From Oscillibacter sp. (lineage in GTDB: Bacteria > Bacillota > Clostridia > Oscillospirales > Oscillospiraceae), in assembly GCA_017447005.1 (NCBI GenBank), contig JAFSOM010000172.1:1-28608 (forward strand): 28,608 nucleotides of DNA, written 5' to 3'. Both the position numbers and the translations under genes were made by a program. Below, piece by piece: positions 22,777 through 28,608 of this stretch. The notes under the pieces were generated by a model, which worked only from the letters and a program-made list of their open reading frames with translations, was not told the origin of the DNA and searched no databases. Positions within the stretch are counted from its first letter, which is position 1, and each line of letters opens with the position of its first letter.

Positions 22777-24219
22777 TCAGAATTTCATCTCGACATAGAG
22801 TTCCCGGACTTCGTTGGGGTCGCGGGGTTTCTTTTTCTTCTCGACGGGCGGCGGAGCGTCGCGCCACTGCAAGAACTTCGGCGCCACCTGCGGGAACAGC
22901 GCCAGCGACAATACGTCCTCGTCGCTCTTGGCGATGTCCTTGTATTCGTTGCGGTACTTGTCAAGCTCGGGCGTGAGCAAGTCCGCCGGACGGCAGTCAA
23001 TCATCTGGTCGGGGGTAATTTCGGCCTTGTTGAGCACGAATTCGTCCACGGGGCCGGGGAGTTTGCCATACTCGCCGCGCAACATGGCCTTGGTTTCCTT
23101 CGTGAACGCCTTGTAACGTTCGCCAAGAATCACGTTCATGACGGCCTGCGTGCCGACAATCTGACTGGTCGGCGTCACGAGCGGCGGATAACCGCACTCT
23201 TTCCGGACGCGGGGCACTTCCTGTAACACCTCGTAATACTTATCCTCGCGGCCCGTCTGCTTCAACTGCGAAATCAGGTTGGAGAGCATACCGCCGGGTA
23301 CCTGATACAGCAACGTGTTCGTGTCCACGCTGAGGACTTTCGGGTCAAGATAGCCTTCCTCTTTCAGACGCGCCGCAACGGTACGAAAATGCGCCGCCGC
23401 TTTGCTCATCTTGTTGAGGTCAAGGCCCGTATCGCGTACCGTGCCTTTGAGCGTGGCGACAAGGGATTCCGTCGCGGGCTGGGACGTGCCGCCCGCCATA
23501 GCCGAAAGCGCCGTGTCCACGATGTCCACGCCCGCGTAAGCCGCCATTAAGTTGACCATGTCGCCCGTTCCGGCGGTGTTGTGCGTGTGGAGGTGAATCG
23601 GAATGGAAACGGTCTCTTTCAGGCGCTTTACGAGGGAATAGGCGTGGGTAGGCAACAGCAGATTCGCCATATCCTTAATGCAGATAATGTCCGCGCCCAT
23701 CTGCTCGAGTTCCTTTGCGAGTTTCACAAAGTATTCCTCGTTGTGAATGGGGGAAATGGTATAGCTTAATGTGCCTTCGACCGTGCCGCCGTATTTTTTC
23801 GTGGACTTAATCGCCTGTTCGAGATTGCGCACGTCGTTGAGGGCGTCGAAAATGCGGATGATGTCAATGCCGTTCTCAATGGACTTGCGGCAGAACTGGT
23901 CAACCACGTCGTCGGCGTAATGCTTGTAGCCGAGGATGTTCTGACCGCGGAAGAGCATTTGCAGTTTGGTATGCGGGAGCGCGGCGCGGAGTTTGCGCAG
24001 ACGTTCCCACGGGTCCTCATTGAGAAAGCGCATGCAGGCGTCAAACGTCGCGCCGCCCCAGCATTCCAGCGACCAGTAACCGATACTGTCAAGGATTTCG
24101 CAGGCGGGGAGCATATCCTCAATGCGCATACGCGTCGCGGCCTGTGACTGGTGCGCGTCGCGTAAAATAGTGTCCGTAATGCGCAGGGGGGCCTTGTTTA
24201 AAAATTCCATTGTTTCCAT
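22777..24219 (-). CDS. oadA: Oxaloacetate decarboxylase alpha / carboxyltransferase subunit without biotin domain
   Basis: A 480-residue TIM-barrel carboxyltransferase of the 5S transcarboxylase / pyruvate carboxylase B / OadA family. It moves CO2 between oxaloacetate (or a similar acid) and biotin. Seen: TILRDAHQSQAATRM with the metal ligand Asp21, Lys182 in CIKDMANLL (the carbamylated lysine), and HLHTHNTAGT with metal ligands His211 and His213. After about residue 460 the chain ends in a Lys/Pro-rich stretch without the biotin domain found in longer OadA proteins; a separate biotin carrier gene lies two genes upstream. The ATG at 24219 has GGGAGG six bases upstream. It begins 15 bp after the beta subunit gene. 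The substrate is inferred as oxaloacetate; pyruvate carboxylase-type use cannot be ruled out from this subunit alone. Confidence 0.9.
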   Translation of the reverse strand: METMEFLNKAPLRITDTILRDAHQSQAATRMRIEDMLPACEILDSIGYWSLECWGGATFDACMRFLNEDPWERLRKLRAALPHTKLQMLFRGQNILGYKHYADDVVDQFCRKSIENGIDIIRIFDALNDVRNLEQAIKSTKKYGGTVEGTLSYTISPIHNEEYFVKLAKELEQMGADIICIKDMANLLLPTHAYSLVKRLKETVSIPIHLHTHNTAGTGDMVNLMAAYAGVDIVDTALSAMAGGTSQPATESLVATLKGTVRDTGLDLNKMSKAAAHFRTVAARLKEEGYLDPKVLSVDTNTLLYQVPGGMLSNLISQLKQTGREDKYYEVLQEVPRVRKECGYPPLVTPTSQIVGTQAVMNVILGERYKAFTKETKAMLRGEYGKLPGPVDEFVLNKAEITPDQMIDCRPADLLTPELDKYRNEYKDIAKSDEDVLSLALFPQVAPKFLQWRDAPPPVEKKKKPRDPNEVRELYVEMKF

Positions 24220-24234
24220 AAGACGCCTCCCGAA

Positions 24235-25491
24235 TTAACCGAACAGGGAAATAAGCACGCCGGCGGCAATCGCGGAGCCAATGACGCCCGCGACATTCGG
24301 CCCCATGGCGTGCATGAGCAGGAAGTTGGCGGGGTTGTACTTTTGACCGACCTGTTGCGACACGCGGGCGGCCATCGGCACGGCGGATACGCCCGCGGAG
24401 CCGATAAGCGGATTGATTTTCTCTTTCAGGAACAGGTTCATGAACTTGGCGAGCAGTACGCCTCCGGCGGTGCCGAATCCGAACGCCACAATGCCCATTG
24501 CCATAATAGCGAGGGTACGCCCGGAAAGGAACGTCGTACCGGTAGCCGTCGCGCCGACGGACACGCCCAAGAACAGCGTGACGATGTTGATAAGCTCATT
24601 CTGCACGGTCTTGCTGAGGCGTTCCGTGACGCCGCATTCCCGGAACAGATTCCCGAGCATGAGGCAGGCAATCAGCGGCCCGGCGGACGGTACCAAGAAC
24701 GCCACAAAAATCGTGACCATAATGGGGAAGATAATCTTTTCGACTTTGGAGACTTCCCGCAACGGCTTCATGACAATTTTCCGTTCCTCTTCCGTGGTCA
24801 GGGCCTTCATAATGGGCGGCTGAATCACGGGCACGAGGGCCATATAGGAATACGCGGCGACGGCAATCGGGCCGAGCAGGGCGGGCGCGAGTTTCGCCGT
24901 GACGAAAATCGCGGTGGGGCCGTCCGCGCCGCCGATAATGCCGATAGACGCGGCTTCATTGCCCGTGAATCCCATCACGCGGCACCCAGCGTAGGTCATG
25001 AAAATGCCAAGTTGGGCCGCCGCGCCGAGGAGCAGACTTTTCGGGTTGGCAATCAGGGGCCCGAAGTCGGTCATAGCGCCCACGCCCATAAAGATTAAGC
25101 ACGGGTAAACGCCCAGCTTGACGCCCAAATAAAGCACGTCAATCAGGCCCGGGGTAATGACTTCCCCGACGGCGACGCGGTCAAGCACGGCTTGCGCCAC
25201 GCCGGACGCTTCCATTTCCGCGAGAAACTCCCGCGTAATCGGCGCGCCGCCGAACAAATCCCAGTGGATATGTCCGCCCGCGAAGAAAATCTCATGGTAC
25301 ATATTCGCGCCGGGGAGGTTTGTCATGAGCATTCCGAACGCGATAGTGACCATCAGGAGCGGCTCGAACTTCTTGCCGATACCGAGGTAGAGCAGGAAAC
25401 AGGAGACGATGAGCATGACCAGATTTTTCCAGCCGTCGCCCTGCGTCACGAGATAGAATCCCGTGTCTTGAAGAAAGTTGATAAACGCCAT
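24235..25491 (-). CDS. oadB: Na+-pumping decarboxylase beta subunit (OadB/MmdB/GcdB family)
   Basis: A 418-residue membrane protein with many hydrophobic helices. This subunit removes CO2 from carboxybiotin and uses the energy to move Na+ out of the cell. The family motif GIIGGADGPTAIF contains Asp190, corresponding to the essential Na+-site aspartate. Other conserved stretches are LGVKLGVYPCLIFMGVGAMTDFGPLIANP (about 122-150) and, near the end, NPLIGSAGVSAVPMAARV and NFLLMHAMGPNVAGVIGS. Length is usual. I chose the ATG at 25491 because GGAGG (25499-25503) lies seven bases before it, inside the end of the biotin carrier gene, whose stop codon (25493-25495) almost touches this start. That arrangement suggests translational coupling. 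Confidence 0.94.
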   Translation of the reverse strand: MAFINFLQDTGFYLVTQGDGWKNLVMLIVSCFLLYLGIGKKFEPLLMVTIAFGMLMTNLPGANMYHEIFFAGGHIHWDLFGGAPITREFLAEMEASGVAQAVLDRVAVGEVITPGLIDVLYLGVKLGVYPCLIFMGVGAMTDFGPLIANPKSLLLGAAAQLGIFMTYAGCRVMGFTGNEAASIGIIGGADGPTAIFVTAKLAPALLGPIAVAAYSYMALVPVIQPPIMKALTTEEERKIVMKPLREVSKVEKIIFPIMVTIFVAFLVPSAGPLIACLMLGNLFRECGVTERLSKTVQNELINIVTLFLGVSVGATATGTTFLSGRTLAIMAMGIVAFGFGTAGGVLLAKFMNLFLKEKINPLIGSAGVSAVPMAARVSQQVGQKYNPANFLLMHAMGPNVAGVIGSAIAAGVLISLFG

Positions 25492-25492
25492 A

Positions 25493-25855
<363 letters not shown>

Positions 25856-25888
25856 AGTGTTCTCCTTTTTCTGAAATCCCGTGGGGGC

Positions 25889-26161
25889 TTAGAGTTTCCG
25901 CATAGAGAGAATGCGAATGCCGGTGATGTCGGTATCAAGTTCCTCGGCAATGGCGGCGGAAATCGCGGCGACCATCTCGGGGAGATTCGGCTCCACAATC
26001 GGCGCTTTGGGCAGTACGACAGGCGGAGCGGGTTCAGGCGCGGGCGGCGCGGTGCGGGACAGAATGCGTCCCATGCACATGGTCAGTACAATCAGGCAGA
26101 CCAGCCCGAAAAAGACCGTGCCGAGACCCATCAGGATAACAAATACAGCGGGGTAGTCCAT
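25889..26161 (-). CDS. oadG: Decarboxylase gamma/delta subunit (OadG family)
   Basis: A 90-residue protein with one N-terminal membrane helix (about 5-30, VFVILMGLGTVFFGLVCLIV), a Pro/Ala-rich linker and a short C-terminal part (EMVAAISAAIAEELDTDI...ILSMRKL), the layout of OadG/MmdD. It anchors the alpha subunit to the beta subunit. I chose the ATG at 26161, with AGGAGG (26169-26174) seven bases upstream; a GTG one codon earlier is possible. First gene of the operon oadG, biotin carrier, oadB, oadA, with its own promoter. Confidence 0.87.
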   Translation of the reverse strand: MDYPAVFVILMGLGTVFFGLVCLIVLTMCMGRILSRTAPPAPEPAPPVVLPKAPIVEPNLPEMVAAISAAIAEELDTDITGIRILSMRKL

Positions 26162-26198
26162 CACGATTCCTCCTAAATCGCAAACTTACTTCAGTATA

Positions 26199-26227
26199 AT
26201 TATATCAGGGGGCATTACAAATTACAA
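26199..26227 (-). promoter_or_regulatory. Promoter of the decarboxylase operon
   Basis: On the minus strand: -35 TTGTAA (26222-26227), 17-bp spacer, perfect -10 TATAAT (26199-26204). Leader about 30 nt. Confidence 0.65.
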
Positions 26228-26495
26228 GCGTTAATTCGGAAAATTTCTACAGAATTTTTAGTCAAATTTTCGGGACGCAACGGGCGGAAAATTGTCAGGA
26301 CGGACAACACATCTGTGTTAAAGCGCGGCGCGGGGCGGTTCCGGGACGCGACCGCGAAAAAATCCCCGCCCGGGGCCGTCCGGACAGGGATATTGAGAAC
26401 GCGTTTTTGTTCTTCTGGCTTCCCCAGATATGCCGGGGATTGGGAACATTTTCCAATATCCTCCGAGGCGTCCTGACAAATTCCGCGCCGACGCC
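26228..26495. other. Intergenic stretch upstream of the decarboxylase operon
   Basis: No gene was seen. It contains the terminator at 26357-26375, an AACACA/TGTGTT inverted repeat near 26307-26320, a CCCC/GGGG hairpin and an ATTGGGAA/TTCCAAT inverted repeat near 26420-26460. Some may be part of the 3' region of the gene ending at 26496; none resembles a known RNA. Confidence 0.5.
26357..26375 (-). terminator. Terminator of the ftsH / small membrane protein transcript
   Basis: On the minus strand CCCC (complement of 26372-26375) pairs with GGGG (complement of 26364-26367), followed by A and TTTTTT (complement of 26357-26362). The stem is short but GC-pure, and lies about 120 bp after the stop. 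Confidence 0.5.
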
Positions 26496-26861
26496 CTAGC
26501 GCCTGAAAAAGGATTTAATCATCGACACGACAACCCCTATCATAATCCCGTAGACCAGCAAGTTTGCGATGAAATCATCAATGCCGCGCTTGATACGGCT
26601 GACGGCTTGGTCCATGGTGATGTCGCCTGACGCGGCGGGGGACGGCGTGACGGATTCGGGGACGGAAACCGGAGCGCGGCCCGGAATCAGGATAGTAGCC
26701 CAGCCCGCAAAATAGGCCAGAATGATGAGCGTCACAATCACGCCAATCAAAATCAGGAGGGCCGCTTTACGGCGTCCCGCATCCTGCTCCCCGACAAGGA
26801 ACAGGATAAAAGCAACGACTGTCGCAACGAGCGTCGCGTCAAACGCGCTCATATCGCTCAT
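26496..26861 (-). CDS. Small membrane protein of unknown function
   Basis: A 121-residue protein with three likely membrane helices (about 8-25, 33-57 and 97-116) and a Pro/Ser/Ala-rich linker with an amphipathic stretch (DITMDQAVSRIKRGIDDFIANLL) between the second and third. I do not recognise a family. The ATG at 26861 is preceded by AGGAAG; a second ATG nine bases in is also possible. It begins 34 bp after the stop of ftsH on the same strand with no terminator between, so it is probably co-transcribed and could be a substrate, modulator or bystander of that protease; this is inference. Confidence 0.75.
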   Translation of the reverse strand: MSDMSAFDATLVATVVAFILFLVGEQDAGRRKAALLILIGVIVTLIILAYFAGWATILIPGRAPVSVPESVTPSPAASGDITMDQAVSRIKRGIDDFIANLLVYGIMIGVVVSMIKSFFRR

Positions 26862-26895
26862 AATGCCACTTCCTTTCCAGCGTCTCTATCGTTCG

Positions 26896-28608
26896 TTATT
26901 CTCCGCCGCTTTTTTCGTCCGACGCTTCCGTATTGGCATTGTCCGGGGCTTCCAGCGCTTCCGGCTCCACGGCGTCCGGGGCTTCCGGCTCGACGGCTTG
27001 CGGGGCTTCCGACGCCGCTTTCGTTTCGTCCGACGCTTTCGGCTCCACAGTTTCCGGGGCTTCCGTCTCGACGCTGTCCGGCGTTTCCGGTTCCACGCCT
27101 TCCGACGCTTCCGGGGCTTCCGGCTCGACGGGCGGCGCGATTTTCTCGGAAATCATGTGCACTTTCTTCGCCGGGGCCTCAATTTCCTCCGGTTGCGACG
27201 GGCGGAAACCGTCCTGTTTGGTGGACGCGTAAGGATTCTCCACTAACGTCGGGTCGCGTCCCTCAATAATGGCCACCATTTCCGCGCCGGTAATCGTCTC
27301 CTTCTCCAAGAGATAGGTTACGACCTTGTCCATATCGTCGCGGTTTGCGCGTATCGTCTCGACGGCGGTCTGATAGGCCTTATCCAGTATCTTTTTGACG
27401 GCCTCATCCATACGGGCGGCGGTATCCTGCGCGCAGTCCATGCCGTAGCCGCCGTCAAGGTACTGCGTGCGCCGCGACGCTAACGCCATCATGCCGAACT
27501 CGTCGCTCATGCCGAACATGGCAACCATATTCCGCGCCACGTTGGTGGCCTCCTGAATGTCCTGCGAGGCGCCGTTCGTCATGGTATTCATCACGACTTC
27601 CTCGGCGGCGCGGCCTCCCATGGACACCGTGATTTTCGCCATCAGTTCCTCACGGGTGCGTAACTCGGTTTTATCCTCTTCGGGCATAAGCAAGGTATAG
27701 CCCAAACTGCCCTGCGTGTGCGGTACAATCGTGATTTTCTGTACCGGCTCCGTGTTCTTCTGACGGTAGGCGACCATCGCGTGTCCGACTTCGTGATAGG
27801 CGACGAGTTTCTTTTCGAACTCCGTCAGGACGCTTCCTTTTTTCTCGGTTCCGGCGATAACGAGCTCAAAGGCCGCTAACAAATCCTCCTGCGTGACAAG
27901 TTTCCGGCCCTTACGGACGGCGCGTAACGCGGCCTCATTGACCAGATTCGCCAAATCCGCGCCGACAGTGCCCGCCGTGGCTAACGCGACTTTCTTCAAG
28001 TCCACGTCCTCCGCAAGTTTGATGTTGCGCGTGTGGACTTCCAGCGTGGCGATACGTCCGGCGAGATTGGGGCGGTCAATGGTAATGCGGCGGTCAAAGC
28101 GTCCGGGACGCAACAGGGCTTGGTCGAGCACTTCCGGGCGGTTCGTGGCGGCGAGCAGGATAACGCCCTTTGTGGGGTCGAAACCATCCATTTCCGCCAA
28201 GAGCTGGTTTAACGTCTGTTCGCGTTCGTCATTGCCGCCCATGCGGTTATCGCGGGATTTGCCGATAGTGTCGATTTCGTCGATGAACACGATACAGGGC
28301 GCCACTTTGCTGGCCTCTTTGAAGAGGTCGCGCACGCGGCTGGCTCCGACGCCCACGAACATTTCCACGAAATCCGAACCGGAAATGGAGAAGAACGGAA
28401 CGCCCGCTTCCCCGGCGACGGCTTTCGCCAAGAGCGTTTTACCCGTGCCCGGAGGCCCCACGAGCAACGCGCCTTTGGGGAGTTTCGCGCCAATTTCCGT
28501 ATACTTGCCGGGATTGTGGAGGAAGTCAATGATTTCCGTCACGGATTCTTTCGCTTCGTCCTGTCCGGCGACATCCTTGAACGTGACGCCCGTCGAACGC
28601 TCCATATA
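26896..28608 (-). CDS. ftsH: ATP-dependent zinc metalloprotease FtsH (N-terminus outside window)
   Basis: The frame stays open to the window edge, so the N-terminal membrane part is missing. Counting from the first Met seen (28605): Walker A GPPGTGKT (50-57), pore loop FVGVG (83-87), Walker B VFIDEID (106-112), second region of homology with TNRPEVLDQALLRPGRFDR (154-172), and the zinc site HEVGH (271-275) with the third ligand Asp349. FtsH is a membrane AAA protease that removes damaged membrane proteins and regulators. Unusual is the C-terminal tail: about 77 residues (493-569) of Glu/Pro/Ala/Ser/Thr low-complexity repeats of the EPEAPD type, encoded at 26899-27129. Most FtsH proteins end in a shorter, more mixed tail. 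A small membrane protein gene follows. Confidence 0.96.
   Translation of the reverse strand, partial: YMERSTGVTFKDVAGQDEAKESVTEIIDFLHNPGKYTEIGAKLPKGALLVGPPGTGKTLLAKAVAGEAGVPFFSISGSDFVEMFVGVGASRVRDLFKEASKVAPCIVFIDEIDTIGKSRDNRMGGNDEREQTLNQLLAEMDGFDPTKGVILLAATNRPEVLDQALLRPGRFDRRITIDRPNLAGRIATLEVHTRNIKLAEDVDLKKVALATAGTVGADLANLVNEAALRAVRKGRKLVTQEDLLAAFELVIAGTEKKGSVLTEFEKKLVAYHEVGHAMVAYRQKNTEPVQKITIVPHTQGSLGYTLLMPEEDKTELRTREELMAKITVSMGGRAAEEVVMNTMTNGASQDIQEATNVARNMVAMFGMSDEFGMMALASRRTQYLDGGYGMDCAQDTAARMDEAVKKILDKAYQTAVETIRANRDDMDKVVTYLLEKETITGAEMVAIIEGRDPTLVENPYASTKQDGFRPSQPEEIEAPAKKVHMISEKIAPPVEPEAPEASEGVEPETPDSVETEAPETVEPKASDETKAASEAPQAVEPEAPDAVEPEALEAPDNANTEASDEKSGGE

Overview
The window reads as a chromosomal segment of a GC-rich, endospore-forming anaerobe of the Clostridia. 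The evidence is a Spo0H/SigH-type sigma factor, an adjacent cwlJ-gerQ pair (spore germination), rubrerythrin, a sodium-pumping biotin decarboxylase, a short-form ProRS and a beta-glucoside PTS. No rRNA, tRNA, CRISPR array, prophage or transposase gene was seen. Assignment to a family such as Oscillospiraceae is only a guess from GC content and repeat style.

Left part, plus strand (1-11269). The 3' part of ruvB is followed by a sigH-like gene with a near-perfect housekeeping promoter so close to the ATG that the transcript would be leaderless, and then by a zinc-ribbon protein. An AGCS sodium:amino-acid symporter with a homocysteine S-methyltransferase comes next, then prolyl-tRNA synthetase. 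After that a strong promoter drives a leader of about 235 nt with several stems, a 7-bp antiterminator-type helix and a competing 11-bp terminator. This leader precedes an NhaC-family antiporter with a signal peptide and a long acidic repeat tail. A 911-residue lipoprotein of unknown function ends this part.

Middle part, minus strand (11512-17221). gerQ and cwlJ lie together, with six 10-residue repeats in the N-terminal half of GerQ. They are followed (towards higher coordinates) by rubrerythrin, a GH1 6-phospho-beta-glucosidase and the three-domain PTS permease EIIBCA that supplies its substrate.

Right part, minus strand (17561-28608). Two soluble PAS hybrid histidine kinases form a likely operon. 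Upstream of them is a Na+-translocating decarboxylase operon (gamma, biotin carrier, beta, alpha as separate genes). A small membrane protein and the truncated ftsH end the window.

A recurring theme is sodium: the decarboxylase could export Na+, NhaC exchanges it for protons and the AGCS symporter spends the gradient. A second theme is small-scale sequence duplication. Stop-codon-proximal stretches of proS, the symporter gene, the methyltransferase gene and one kinase gene are repeated just downstream. Two palindromic MITE-like elements lie between direct repeats, and three proteins carry low-complexity or tandem-repeat segments. The best candidate for something undescribed is the nhaC leader RNA.
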